From: Yersinia massiliensis CCUG 53443
GTDB taxonomy: Bacteria > Pseudomonadota > Gammaproteobacteria > Enterobacterales > Enterobacteriaceae
Direction of reading: 5' to 3'
Assembly: GCF_000312485.1 (NCBI RefSeq)
Contig: NZ_HE997652.1
Span: 61,926 to 125,925, forward strand
Length of the DNA stretch: 64,000 bases
A program made the position numbers and the translations under genes. Position 1 is the stretch's first letter. Each line of letters begins with the position of its first letter. A model generated the notes under the pieces. It had not been told where the DNA came from, did no database searches, and saw only the letters and a list, made by a program, of their open reading frames with translations. This document shows, piece after piece, positions 41,948 to 51,385 of the stretch.

Positions 41948-43126
41948 TTAATTCTCCGTGATGGCGGTGATTGATTCGTCTAGCATGATGCCAACAGTGA
42001 TTGTTTTAGCGCTGCCGTAAGGTCGCACCACAATGTAAATGCTCACCGTTTCGCTGTCCGACCAGGAAATAGCGACGTCGCCCGCTTGCGGTGACTTCAC
42101 TTCGCCGGGGAATGTCTCGCCATTAATTTGGATGCTATGAGACATATCTCGCAGGGTGCGGGCGAAATAGGTCTGATGGGCGGCAATACTGCCCGGTGTG
42201 CTGTTCATTGAGCGGTCGGCAATTTTGGCGATGGCCTGAATGCGCACTCGGCGAGAAGCCTTATCCACAATCCGCACATTCTCAATTTTCTGGAAATCGC
42301 CGCCTTTCACGTCCAGCGTGCGACCATCGGCCCAATACATACCCTCGTAATCGGGATACCACATCGGCACCGAATAACGCAGGTCATGCAAGGCGCGTAA
42401 ATGGGCCAAGGTGACTTCTACGCCGTTCTTATCAACGGGCATATCGGCGCTATCAATCCCCAACCCTGTCAATGCACCGGTTTTAACGCGTGCGGGGCTG
42501 TCGGCGACGGTCACGCTGCGCTTGCATAAGCGGCCCGCTAACACGCCGGCTTCATTGCGCCACAATGCCGGCACCAGTTGCACCGACTCGGCGGCAATAC
42601 CGGTTTCCAATTCAGCCATAAAGGCCAGATATTCCGACCAAGTCATTTCTTCTAATGACTCTTTTTGCTCGGTCGGGCTGGCAACCGTCAGCATTGACCA
42701 CGCCCAACGGCCGTATTTATTTGCCAGGTCAGCACGTAAAGACGCATACGCGTTAATTTTGGTGCGGCCGCTGGTCACGTCAATAATGGGAACCGTGCAA
42801 ACAATCCCCTCAACAGAAAGCAACTGTTGCGCATTCATGATCGCCAATATGTCGTCGCCTGGCAGTGCATCAACGGGCATGATAATGGCGTAGGCTTGCC
42901 AGTTTTGACCGCCATTGCGCTGACCGGCGCGGACGTTCTCACGCAAATAAATGTCTGCATCAGCCAACACCACGGCGACATCAGATTGTGAATCCAGAGC
43001 GATCAAATCGCCGGGGTTATCAGAATCAGCGGCGGCACTGCCAATAAACAGCACGGTGCGCTCAACTTCGTTAATCCTGCCCTGGCGCTGGTTAAGCTGG
43101 TTTAGTGTTACGGTGGGCCATGTCAT
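41948..43126 (-). CDS. Contractile tail sheath protein (DUF2586-type)
   Basis: A 392-residue sheath (MTWPTVTLNQLNQRQGRINE, LRDMSHSIQINGETFPGEVK). The family is the one found in HP1/K139-like phages, differing from P2 FI. It forms the contractile outer tail around the DUF2597 tube. Confidence 0.8.
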   Translation of the reverse strand: MTWPTVTLNQLNQRQGRINEVERTVLFIGSAAADSDNPGDLIALDSQSDVAVVLADADIYLRENVRAGQRNGGQNWQAYAIIMPVDALPGDDILAIMNAQQLLSVEGIVCTVPIIDVTSGRTKINAYASLRADLANKYGRWAWSMLTVASPTEQKESLEEMTWSEYLAFMAELETGIAAESVQLVPALWRNEAGVLAGRLCKRSVTVADSPARVKTGALTGLGIDSADMPVDKNGVEVTLAHLRALHDLRYSVPMWYPDYEGMYWADGRTLDVKGGDFQKIENVRIVDKASRRVRIQAIAKIADRSMNSTPGSIAAHQTYFARTLRDMSHSIQINGETFPGEVKSPQAGDVAISWSDSETVSIYIVVRPYGSAKTITVGIMLDESITAITEN

Positions 43127-43830
43127 TATTGTTTTCCTCTTATGTCCTGCGCTTTCACGTTCCAGCCAAAGCCGATAGCCTGGAGTTGGCGCGTCATAAT
43201 GTTGTTAAACTCGGTATCACTCACGTCTAGGAACACGCGAGAAGGGATCTCGATAGGCCATGATTTTTTCGCCGGTTTACCGCGAAGTTTTTTAATCATT
43301 AACCCAGCCTGTGCCATGCTCATGGTGTTTAAAATATGTGCGCTGGTTGCCTTAACGTATTTACCGTTTTTGAGCATCTTAAAACCCAGCGCGCGCAACT
43401 TTTTAGCTTGGCGCGGTAGTGCCGGTTTATTGCGTTGGTCAGGGCGTGGCGCACGGTCGGCACTCATTGAAAATGACGCGCCATCTTGATGCACCCCCGC
43501 AATTAAGCCGGCTGAAACCGGTTTGTTGCCGTTTTTATAGTTGCCACCCTTGAAATAAATCCGGACAGCTTCCTGTTCCGGCATTTCTCGCACATGCAAT
43601 AATTTGGGTAACTGACGTAACATCTTGCCCTTACCCCGCTTGCGCGCCGGCCACGGTTTGCCGTCTGCGTCTGTCTGGTTGCGTTGGTGACGTTTTGCAG
43701 CGGTGATAATCCCCAGCTTGGCAATGCGCCATAACAGCCGTTGCCGCTTTTTAGGGGGCAGGTCAGCCGCCTTTAACGATTCACGCAACTGTTGCAACTG
43801 GCGTTTATCCAGCTCTCCACGGACAATCAC
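43126..43830 (-). CDS. Virion morphogenesis protein (gpS-like)
   Basis: A 234-residue gpS-family protein (LQQLRESLKAADLPPKKRQR, KRHQRNQTDADGKPWPARKR) for tail completion. It begins with GTG overlapping the gpR-like stop (GTGA). It is longer than P2 gpS, which is about 150 residues. Confidence 0.8.
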   Translation of the reverse strand: MIVRGELDKRQLQQLRESLKAADLPPKKRQRLLWRIAKLGIITAAKRHQRNQTDADGKPWPARKRGKGKMLRQLPKLLHVREMPEQEAVRIYFKGGNYKNGNKPVSAGLIAGVHQDGASFSMSADRAPRPDQRNKPALPRQAKKLRALGFKMLKNGKYVKATSAHILNTMSMAQAGLMIKKLRGKPAKKSWPIEIPSRVFLDVSDTEFNNIMTRQLQAIGFGWNVKAQDIRGKQ

Positions 43831-44339
43831 GGCGCATCACTCAACGGTACACCGGGTGATTGTGGTTCACCTGATGGCCCGCCACTGAACAGCCGGCCAC
43901 CGGTGGCAACCATGATTTCAGGGTTAACCAGTGACCAACGTTTCCCATTCAATGGAATGCGGCCGTTTTCATCTACGCGAATATTGATGCTGTCGGCCAG
44001 CTCCACCACGATTTCAAGCGGTGACGAATTTTCTTCATCAAATTCAATATCAACAGTCGGATCAGCGAGTTCCAACTCGTCATAAATTTCATTCCGGTAA
44101 TCGCCCAGCCAAGCCAATATCAGGGCGTAAACTTCTGCCGGCGCGAAAATTCGGTAAGGGAATGCCCCCCAATTCAATACCGCGTGATAACGCAATATGC
44201 CTAGCCGGCGCTGTTCTAATCCCAGGGCTTTTGGGGCGGTGATGATCGACGCGCTATCAATGGCACTTTCAAATTGTTGCATTGCCCGTTCTGGCAAACA
44301 CTCCGTTAAAAAGGCGGTCAGGCTTTCTATCTGGCTCAT
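43827..44339 (-). CDS. Tail completion protein (gpR-like)
   Basis: A 170-residue protein (SLTAFLTECLPERAMQQFES, RYHAVLNWGAFPYRIFAPAE) resembling gpR, the tail-head connector of P2. The central DPTVDIEFDEENSSPLEIVV segment is typical. Overlaps both neighbours by four bases. Confidence 0.8.
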   Translation of the reverse strand: MSQIESLTAFLTECLPERAMQQFESAIDSASIITAPKALGLEQRRLGILRYHAVLNWGAFPYRIFAPAEVYALILAWLGDYRNEIYDELELADPTVDIEFDEENSSPLEIVVELADSINIRVDENGRIPLNGKRWSLVNPEIMVATGGRLFSGGPSGEPQSPGVPLSDAP

Positions 44340-44809
44340 ATTAAATGCACCCCAACACGCGGGTATTTCTTCATATTGCGCAGTACAAACGCCGCTTCCG
44401 CTAACAGAATGTCGCGGGTTTCGCTGCTTTCCTGCCCTGGGTGCGTCTCGCGCCGGCCAATGCTGGCAAATTCGCCTAACAAATCCGCTTTTGCCCTGGC
44501 GTATACCGCTTTTTTGTATTGGGCGGTCAGTTGGTTTTCATCTGCCATTTTCGCGCCTGGTGTATCCAGCGCAGTAGCGTGGCCTTTGCCTTGCCAGTAG
44601 ATCACGACGTCGGCGACATCATCATTAATTTCAGCTATCGCGGCCAATAACGCTTGTGCGGCTGTTGATGCCGGCAGTTCTGGCGGGATGGTGCGCGATT
44701 TTTGAAAATCAGCCAGATTGAGGTCAGGCCAAAATGTCACCCCGTTAACAATGGGTTTATCTTGGTATTCAATTTGACGACCGCTAAACCCTAATGATGG
44801 TGCTGCCAC
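44336..44809 (-). CDS. Head completion protein (gpL-like)
   Basis: A 157-residue gpL-family protein (FWPDLNLADFQKSRTIPPEL, RETHPGQESSETRDILLAEA). It completes DNA-filled heads at the portal vertex. The start is a GTG, five bases after AAGGGG. A 108-base structured gap separates it from gpM. Confidence 0.85.
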   Translation of the reverse strand: MAAPSLGFSGRQIEYQDKPIVNGVTFWPDLNLADFQKSRTIPPELPASTAAQALLAAIAEINDDVADVVIYWQGKGHATALDTPGAKMADENQLTAQYKKAVYARAKADLLGEFASIGRRETHPGQESSETRDILLAEAAFVLRNMKKYPRVGVHLI

Positions 44810-44836
44810 AAAAACCCCTTATGTGCAAAATGGGAA

Positions 44837-44899
44837 GCGGGCTGACCGAGATCCACGACCTCGAAAACCTTACGGGTTTTCTGTCTCCCTCGCGCCCGC
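44837..44899 (-). other. Structured RNA element between gpM and gpL genes
   Basis: The only sizeable gap in the late operon. GAAAACC (44863-44869) and GGTTTTC (44875-44881) form a 7-bp hairpin with a 5-base loop, CGAG/CTCG adds a second stem, and GCGGGC/GCCCGC can close the element. It ends close to the GTG start of gpL, so a translational or processing role is possible. It does not look like a tRNA. Confidence 0.5.
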
Positions 44900-44917
44900 C
44901 CCGGCTTGCGGTAGTCG

Positions 44918-45622
44918 TTAAGCCTTTTGTAATGCCCGAATACGGGCGGCGATTTTTTCACGGTGAGTCTTGACGCCCACTTTCACATCAAAGGCTCCAG
45001 CCTGTGCCAGTAATGCGTCAGCCTCTAACAGCGTGTCCACATCATCGATCGCCGTGGCAACCGGTTTACCAGACTTATCAGCCAGCAATAGCAACCCGGC
45101 GAACTTGTACCATTTGGCGTTAACCTCTTCATGAAGCCGCCATTTATCGCGAACATTGGCAAACGTCCGGCTAAAATACGGCTCAATGCTGTGACCGAGT
45201 GACGCTTGTGTTTCGGCCCACGCAATAACGGTGTCAGCCACAAAGGTGGAAAAGGTGCTTTTGATGTTCTCAGGGGTGCTTTGCCCCTGTTCAATGGCGA
45301 TATCGGCCCAATCCAGCGCCTGATCAAAGTTCCCCACGTCAAACAACCAGACCACGCACCAAGCGAACGCCGGGTTAGCGTGAACTATGCCGCTTTCCAG
45401 ATAGCGCTCAACGGTCGGTAGCCATTTAGGCAACAGCTCGTCATGCTTCATATCGATGCGGTCGGCAATCGTTCCCAGGCTGCGCACTCGCATTACATCA
45501 CTGTCTAGCTCACGCAGTTGTAAATGCAGGCTGGCAGGACTGGCGCTCAAGGCTTCATGCTTTTTTAAGGCTGTTTCAGCCATGACGCGCCGGCGGTAAC
45601 GTTGACAAGGGGAAAGGGCCAT
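44918..45622 (-). CDS. Terminase endonuclease subunit (gpM-like)
   Basis: A 234-residue gpM-family protein (SPASLHLQLRELDSDVMRVR, LPKWLPTVERYLESGIVHAN, AWCVVWLFDVGNFDQALDWA). It cuts cos in complex with gpP. The gene is two bases after the capsid stop. Confidence 0.88.
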   Translation of the reverse strand: MALSPCQRYRRRVMAETALKKHEALSASPASLHLQLRELDSDVMRVRSLGTIADRIDMKHDELLPKWLPTVERYLESGIVHANPAFAWCVVWLFDVGNFDQALDWADIAIEQGQSTPENIKSTFSTFVADTVIAWAETQASLGHSIEPYFSRTFANVRDKWRLHEEVNAKWYKFAGLLLLADKSGKPVATAIDDVDTLLEADALLAQAGAFDVKVGVKTHREKIAARIRALQKA

Positions 45623-45624
45623 AA

Positions 45625-46653
45625 TTATGCGCCTCCGTTGACTTCATCAAGGACGCCATCGCCCACGGTGATCACATCGTAAGCGGCATAAAGCTCGTCA
45701 TACTCCACCGCGTAACCTTCCATGCGCAGATAGTTGTTTTCAAAGCGCTTGCGGTCGTCTACCCATTCGGCTTTACGCTTACGCGTGCCGCGCTGGGTGT
45801 ACAAGTGCAAGTTTGAAAGCATGGTGACAATCAAACGCCCTTCCGGCATGAATGGCGGGGTATAGGCGGTACGGCCCGCAATCTCACGGTTAATCAACTG
45901 CGCGGCGACTTTCTCCGTCGGGCGGTCAATGCGGTTCATCATGCTGGTTGCATCAGCGGCGATAAGGTCGGCCGATACCAACACCACCAAGCGCGGGTCG
46001 TTGCGGAATGGTTCATAAATGCAAGTGTGGATAAGGTCGGTAACAGCCGCGTCCAGTGAAACGAAATCCGCGCCGGTGCCGTTACGGTCTAAAATCACGC
46101 TGTCGGTGATGATTTGACCGGGTGAACGTTCCTCGACAATCGTTTGCCAGCCGCGGTTAACGTCTTGGCCCAGCGGGTTAGCCACTGGATCAGTGTTGTC
46201 GGCGATGCTGGTACCGTTAAAAGCGATACGCAACATATCCAGCGCAAAGGATTCGTTGCTGAATGCTTGAATACGCTGGAAAAATTCATCTTCTGTACCG
46301 GAATTCGCCCAAACGACCAGAAGCGCATAGGTCAGATATGAGCCTGAATCGGTTTCGACTAGCTTATATTCGTTACCCGACACGCCCATTTCACGATTGA
46401 AACGACCGTCTTTTTTACGTCCAGTAAACATCCCCGGATTACCGGTATTGACGACTTGGCCCTGAATCTGGTCAACATCCATCATATTGATAAGGCGCAA
46501 GAATTCAGACTCTTGCATCAGCGCATTACGGAGCGATGTTTCTTTCGGGTCAGTTAACGAAAAGAATTGCTTCGTGTCAGGCTGGTTATTAGCCTTGGCT
46601 AAGCCGGCCGCATATTTGCGGATAAGGGCTTCCGCTTTTGGGGTTAATTGCAT
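45625..46653 (-). CDS. Major capsid protein (gpN-like)
   Basis: A 342-residue P2 gpN-family capsid protein of the HK97 fold (LTPKAEALIRKYAAGLAKAN, GMFTGRKKDGRFNREMGVSG, SLDAAVTDLIHTCIYEPFRN). It is processed by the scaffold protease encoded upstream. Confidence 0.92.
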   Translation of the reverse strand: MQLTPKAEALIRKYAAGLAKANNQPDTKQFFSLTDPKETSLRNALMQESEFLRLINMMDVDQIQGQVVNTGNPGMFTGRKKDGRFNREMGVSGNEYKLVETDSGSYLTYALLVVWANSGTEDEFFQRIQAFSNESFALDMLRIAFNGTSIADNTDPVANPLGQDVNRGWQTIVEERSPGQIITDSVILDRNGTGADFVSLDAAVTDLIHTCIYEPFRNDPRLVVLVSADLIAADATSMMNRIDRPTEKVAAQLINREIAGRTAYTPPFMPEGRLIVTMLSNLHLYTQRGTRKRKAEWVDDRKRFENNYLRMEGYAVEYDELYAAYDVITVGDGVLDEVNGGA

Positions 46654-46694
46654 GTTCTTTTATCCCGTTTAAAGGTGATCAATGGCGATAATGA

Positions 46695-47789
46695 TTAGTT
46701 GAATTCGAAAGGCTTATCACTGCCATTCGGTGCGCCGTTGGGAACCTTGGTTTGACGCGTTTCCATGGCGCTGAATTTTTCCAGCACGGCGGTCATCTGC
46801 GTTTTTAGGTCGGCCAATTCGTTACCGCTGGTTTCAGGCTTCGATGTACGGGCGGTAAAATCTTGGCGACGGCTGGCGCGGCGAGTGTGATTGCGAGTGC
46901 GAGAACGGCGCGACGATTTACCTTTGCCGCCGGCAGCAAATGACTTCATCAAGTTCGCTAAGTTCTTTTTCGCGACACTGAATTCAGCGGCGACAACTTC
47001 ATCCTCTGGATTGTCAGCTACGTCGGCGGCGATTTCGGCTACCTGGTCAGCCACTTCAGCAATCTCATCAGCCAAATCAGCGACATCCTCGGCGGCTTCC
47101 TCTGGAGTGTCTGCGGTCGTGCCGTTGGCTTTCTCTTCCATTTGTTGAATACGCAGGGTTAACGCTTCAATAAGGGCTTTTAATTCATCCATCTTGGCTT
47201 CATCCTCGCCCTGATTGGGCTGTTTATTGTCGGGGTCGGTTGTGAATTCTTTCTTAATGGAAAATAGGCGGTCAAATAAACCTGTTTTTTTATTTTCCGT
47301 TTTACTGTCACGGGTTTTTAATTGTCCTAAGCTAAAGGCTTCGACATTACCGCGCGTACCTTCTTTTGTTTCACCATCAATAGTAAATGACAGTTTTTCG
47401 GTGCCTAAACTATTTGGTATGTCAGTTACCGCTAAACCAAATAAATAATTTTGACCACTCCCAGCAAAATCAGGGAATACCTCAACTGAGGTGAATAATT
47501 TTTGTCCCAGGCGGTTAGCTTCAATTAAAAATTGATTGGGAATTATCTTTGCGTAAAGTTTAACTTTTCCGTTTGCTTCTTCGTATTTTAATGCGTCAAC
47601 CTCACCGAGATTATAAGTATATTGCCGCATAGCAATATCTTCTTCATGGTGCGGCCATAACAGGGCGGTGTAAGTCTCGCGGCTGTAGGTATTGGCGCAG
47701 TCTATTAACCACTGGGGTTCTAGTATCCGGCCATCTACCGACGCGCCAGAAGTACCAATACAACGCCAGTCGGAAATAAGTTGCGGCAT
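46695..47789 (-). CDS. Capsid scaffold and protease (gpO-like)
   Basis: A 364-residue gpO-type scaffold. The N-terminal 150 residues form the serine protease (CIGTSGASVDGRILEPQWLI, ETYTALLWPHHEEDIAMRQY with a catalytic His). An acidic, Ala-rich coiled coil (about 190-270) and a basic end act as scaffold. There is a KGKSSRRSRTRNHTRRASRR patch at about 295-315. First gene of the minus-strand late operon. Confidence 0.9.
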   Translation of the reverse strand: MPQLISDWRCIGTSGASVDGRILEPQWLIDCANTYSRETYTALLWPHHEEDIAMRQYTYNLGEVDALKYEEANGKVKLYAKIIPNQFLIEANRLGQKLFTSVEVFPDFAGSGQNYLFGLAVTDIPNSLGTEKLSFTIDGETKEGTRGNVEAFSLGQLKTRDSKTENKKTGLFDRLFSIKKEFTTDPDNKQPNQGEDEAKMDELKALIEALTLRIQQMEEKANGTTADTPEEAAEDVADLADEIAEVADQVAEIAADVADNPEDEVVAAEFSVAKKNLANLMKSFAAGGKGKSSRRSRTRNHTRRASRRQDFTARTSKPETSGNELADLKTQMTAVLEKFSAMETRQTKVPNGAPNGSDKPFEFN

Positions 47790-47965
47790 GAAATACCCTT
47801 TTACTGTTATTTGTCATAAATAGTGACTCTGTGATTTGCAGTATTGCGGATATTTAAATACGGTGCATCCATCATCATTATTATAAGTTCGGTTATGCGC
47901 TATTAACCGAATGTAGCCGATATATAGTGATCAACGTTGTTTAAATCCCCCGTCATAATAGCCTT
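47790..47965. promoter_or_regulatory. Bidirectional late control region
   Basis: The 176-base gap between divergent scaffold (minus) and terminase (plus) genes. A dyad TTCGGTT-N10-AACCGAA lies at 47888-47911, about 65 bases ahead of a CATAAT box for terminase and 40 bases from an A/T-rich box (TATTTAAATA) facing the capsid side. Its position relative to the plus-strand gene is like Ogr sites of P2 (near -55). I infer it is the target of the Ogr-like protein encoded at 50892. Confidence 0.6.
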
Positions 47966-49771
47966 ATGGCAAAATATTCTGATGAAATTAAAGAGGCGGC
48001 GCGAACGCTTTTTATTAAAAGCTGGACGCCCAAAGATATTGCGCAGGAATTAAACATTCCGGTGCGCACGATTTATCATTGGTCTGATATAGGCCAGTGG
48101 GCGGCATTATTACCGGTTGAATCTTTTGAAGCGGCCATTGCGCGCCGACATGACCAGTTATCACGGCGTGAGAATAAAACCGCGTTGGAACTGGAAGAAA
48201 TCCGCGACTTGGTCGCGCACCATGTCAAGTTAATGGCGCAAAGCAATAAACACGCTGAAAAGATGGCTGAAATAAAAGCGCGTATGGCGATGCAATCCAG
48301 TGGCGGTGATGATGAAACCGGCTTCGGGGGTGAGACAAAACGCTCATACCGTAAAAATGACATTTCCAGCATTACTAAGGAAATGCTGGATAGCTGGGCT
48401 AACAACCACCTGTTTGATTACCAACTTCATTGTCGCGCCAATAAAGAACAGGATTTCCGGCACATCCTGAAATCGCGTCAAATCGGCATGACGTACTATT
48501 TTGCTTTTGAAGCCTTTGAAGATGCGGTGTTGACCGGTGATCGGCAAGTCTTTTTCTCTGCGTCCCGCGCGCAGTCTGAAATTTTCAAATTTTATATTGT
48601 CGAAATTGCTCAACAGGCTTTTGGTATTACGCTGACCGGTAACCCGATCAAACTGAGCAACGGGGCGGTGCTGCGGTTCTTGTCGACCAACGCGAACACG
48701 TCCCAAGGTTTTAACGGCCATTTGTACGGTGACGAAATATTCTGGATACCCAAATTTGGGCGTTTTCATGAAACCGCGTCAGCGATGGCGACACAAAACA
48801 AATGGCGGACCACCTATTTTTCAACACCCAGCGCCAAAACACATCAGGCTTACCCTATTTGGACGGGGGAAGCCTGGCGGGAAGACGACGCCAAGCGGAA
48901 AAAGGCTAAATTCCCGAAAGAAAGTGAAATGCGTAAAGCCGGCATCCTTTGCCCGGATGGTCAGTGGCGTTACATCATCACGATGGAAGATGCCATCAAA
49001 GGCGGTCTTAGCGCCTTAGTTGACATTGAGCGGTTGCGTAATAAGTACAATGCGACGGCGTTCGCCATGTTGTATATGTGCCAGTTTGTTGACAGTAAAG
49101 ACGCTGTCTTTAAATTTTCCGAGTTGGAAAGATGCGCAGTGGATGCGGGCATGTGGCAAGACCACGACATGAAAGCCGCGCGCCCATTTGCCAATCGTGA
49201 GGTATGGGGTGGTTTCGACCCGTCCCGCTCCGGTGATAACTCGACCTTTGTGATTGTTGCGCCGCCGATGTATGACGGCGAACGCTTTCGCGTCTTGGCG
49301 ATTTTCTACTGGCAAGGGTTAAATTTCACCTGGCAAGCGGAGCAAATTAAGCAACTGATGCGGCGCTATAACATGACCTATATCGGGATTGATGTGACCG
49401 GCATCGGGCGGGGCGTTTATGACTTGGTCACCAAATTTGCGCCTAGGGAAGCCACCCCGATTCTCTACAGTGTGGAAAGTAAAACCCGCTTGGTGCTGAA
49501 AATGATTGATACGGTGGAACGTCACCGCATCGAATGGAGTAAGGACGCGACTGACGAGAACAGCCAAGAGCGGGCCGAAATCGCCGCCAGCTTTATGGCA
49601 ATTCGCCGCACGACGACCGCGAGCGGCAACGCGCTGACTTTTGTTGCTGAACGGTCAGAGGCTACCGGCCATGCCGATGTATTTTTCGCCATTTCTCACG
49701 CTGTGATTAATGAACCCCTCGACTATGAATATGATCGCCCGTCTACTTGGGCCTTTGGAAAAGCAGCATGA
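47966..49771 (+). CDS. Terminase large ATPase subunit (gpP-like)
   Basis: A 601-residue packaging ATPase. The first 40 residues are a helix-turn-helix for DNA recognition (WTPKDIAQELNIPVRTIYHW). The ATPase has the P-loop variant LKSRQIGMTYYFAFEAF at about 168-184 and the acidic strand LYGDEIFWIP; the C-terminal part (VWGGFDPSRSGDNSTFVIVA) is RNase H-like. It is divergent from the capsid genes. Confidence 0.92.
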   Translation: MAKYSDEIKEAARTLFIKSWTPKDIAQELNIPVRTIYHWSDIGQWAALLPVESFEAAIARRHDQLSRRENKTALELEEIRDLVAHHVKLMAQSNKHAEKMAEIKARMAMQSSGGDDETGFGGETKRSYRKNDISSITKEMLDSWANNHLFDYQLHCRANKEQDFRHILKSRQIGMTYYFAFEAFEDAVLTGDRQVFFSASRAQSEIFKFYIVEIAQQAFGITLTGNPIKLSNGAVLRFLSTNANTSQGFNGHLYGDEIFWIPKFGRFHETASAMATQNKWRTTYFSTPSAKTHQAYPIWTGEAWREDDAKRKKAKFPKESEMRKAGILCPDGQWRYIITMEDAIKGGLSALVDIERLRNKYNATAFAMLYMCQFVDSKDAVFKFSELERCAVDAGMWQDHDMKAARPFANREVWGGFDPSRSGDNSTFVIVAPPMYDGERFRVLAIFYWQGLNFTWQAEQIKQLMRRYNMTYIGIDVTGIGRGVYDLVTKFAPREATPILYSVESKTRLVLKMIDTVERHRIEWSKDATDENSQERAEIAASFMAIRRTTTASGNALTFVAERSEATGHADVFFAISHAVINEPLDYEYDRPSTWAFGKAA

Positions 49772-50835
49772 CAACTAAAAAGAAACGCGGACGCCAGAAC
49801 AGTACCCGCCCCCAAAAAGCCAAGAAAACAGAGGATTTCACCCCAGGACGTAGCAGCGTTATTTCGTTTGGGGAACCTGAACCGATATTAACGACGGGGA
49901 CGGATTACAGTGAGATATGGTACGACAACGATTCCGACCATTGGCGACTGCCTATAGACCGTCTCGCCTTGGCGCAACTCCCCAATCTTAACGGCCAGCA
50001 TGGCGGCGTTCTCTATGCCAGGCGCAACATGCTCGTCAGTGATTATCTTGGCGGCGGGCTAACGACTGACAATATCGAGGCGGCGGGGTTTAATTATTAC
50101 CTGTTTGGGGATGTCGCTATCTTGAAAGTGCGTAATTTTTGGGGGGAGGTGATCGACCTGGTGCCTTTGCCCTCACTCTATACGCGCCGGCGCAAATCAG
50201 GTGAGTTCGTTGTGTTGCAAAAAGATGAGCCGCTTATTTATGCCCCGGCCGACATTATTTTTTTATCGCAGTACGATCCCCAACAACAGATTTATGGTTT
50301 ACCGGATTATATCGGCGGTATCCACTCTGTATTACTGAATTCAGAGGCGACGATATTTCGCCGCCGTTATTACCATAATGGCGCGCATATGGGCTTTATT
50401 CTGTATGCCAACGATCCCAATATTAGCGTGGAAGTTGAGCAAGAAATAAAAGAGAAAATAGAACAGAGCAAGGGGGTGGGTAACTTCCGCAATATGTTTA
50501 TCAGTATTCCGAAAGGTAACCCGGAAGGGATTAAATTGATATCCATCGGTGAAGTGAGCGCCAAAGATGAGTTTTCCAACATAAAAAGCATTACTGCTCA
50601 GGATATTCTCACGGCGCACCGCTTCCCGGCTGGCCTTGCGGGGATTATCCCGCCTAATGGCGCGGTGATGGGTGACCCGGACAAGGCCCGATCAACGTAT
50701 CGAAAAGATGAAGTGTTACCGGTGCAAAATAAGTTTATGCGCGCAGTGAATACCGACCCCGAAATACCCGCCCATTTACACCTGCGATTTAGAGAAGATA
50801 AAGACACGGATAATACTGAAAGGGGCGAAAAGTGA
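49768..50835 (+). CDS. Portal protein (gpQ-like)
   Basis: A 355-residue PBSX/P2-type portal (SDHWRLPIDRLALAQLPNLN, KRGRRYYHNGAHMGFILYAN-type region, GLAGIIPPNGAVMGDPDKAR). I chose the ATG at 49768, which overlaps the terminase stop (ATGA); an upstream in-frame ATG at 49747 would add seven residues. Forms the DNA entry ring. Confidence 0.92.
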   Translation: MTTKKKRGRQNSTRPQKAKKTEDFTPGRSSVISFGEPEPILTTGTDYSEIWYDNDSDHWRLPIDRLALAQLPNLNGQHGGVLYARRNMLVSDYLGGGLTTDNIEAAGFNYYLFGDVAILKVRNFWGEVIDLVPLPSLYTRRRKSGEFVVLQKDEPLIYAPADIIFLSQYDPQQQIYGLPDYIGGIHSVLLNSEATIFRRRYYHNGAHMGFILYANDPNISVEVEQEIKEKIEQSKGVGNFRNMFISIPKGNPEGIKLISIGEVSAKDEFSNIKSITAQDILTAHRFPAGLAGIIPPNGAVMGDPDKARSTYRKDEVLPVQNKFMRAVNTDPEIPAHLHLRFREDKDTDNTERGEK

Positions 50836-50891
50836 GCAGAATTAAGCTAAAATCACGAAAGTTAACAGAAATAGCTTTCGGAGTGGTTAAT

Positions 50892-51158
50892 ATGCGAATG
50901 TTCAAGATTAAATGCACGGAATGCCGCGCACCCGCAATTATCCGCAAAACAGAATGGAAAGACGTCAAAATAGCCGACTTGTATTGTGCTTGTTCCAATG
51001 TTGAGTGCGGTCATACCTTTGTATTTAACGCGGTGTTCTCGCACTCACTTAGCCCCAGCGGGTTAACGGGGAGTAAGTTAGTCATGGCTTTGCTTGAAAT
51101 GTTGAAGCCGGAAGAAAGACAGATTGCGTTAGATTTGCTACAAGGTCAGCCAGGATAA
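50892..51158 (+). CDS. Ogr/Delta-like late gene activator
   Basis: An 88-residue zinc-finger activator. Ligands Cys8, Cys11, Cys34 and Cys39 (KCTECRAPA and YCACSNVECGHTF) followed by FNAVFSHSLSPSG are the Ogr/Delta signature. It should bind upstream of the late promoters and contact the RNA polymerase alpha subunit. ATG at 50892 follows GGAG; an earlier GTG at 50832 overlaps the portal stop but adds residues unlike the family. Placed after portal, not next to attP as in P2. Confidence 0.85.
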   Translation: MRMFKIKCTECRAPAIIRKTEWKDVKIADLYCACSNVECGHTFVFNAVFSHSLSPSGLTGSKLVMALLEMLKPEERQIALDLLQGQPG

Positions 51159-51385
51159 GAGAAAGGTTTCTCTGAGTCGGAACATTGGCTCATAGGACTA
51201 TACCCAATCGACGAGCGGCGTTGTGCCGGAAACGGGCGTATCTCAAATCAATTTTACTGGGGCCAGTTTTATTCAGTCATATAACCTGTTTGCATTTTAA
51301 ACAAAGCGGTGTTACTCAGTAAAAGTTAGAGATGTATGTTTATCAGGCTGTTCAGCTAAACAGCATGCACTAATAAGGATATGAA
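51159..51385. other. Gap between Ogr and cargo gene
   Basis: Contains a palindrome at the Ogr stop (AGAGAAAGGTTTCTCT, 51158-51173), which may end the terminase-portal-ogr transcript, and a hairpin GCTGTT/AACAGC at 51347-51364 just before the cargo gene. A TTGCAT box near 51289 may begin a promoter for the cargo gene. The P2 cos site lies in the corresponding place; I could not identify it. Confidence 0.5.

Noticed and set aside
44810..44917. tRNA gene between gpM and gpL.
   Set aside because: Stems do not make a cloverleaf and there is no T-loop consensus.
51159..51385. cos site next to the Ogr gene, by analogy with P2.
   Set aside because: No sequence I can confidently match to a known cos; the left arm near attL is an equally possible site.
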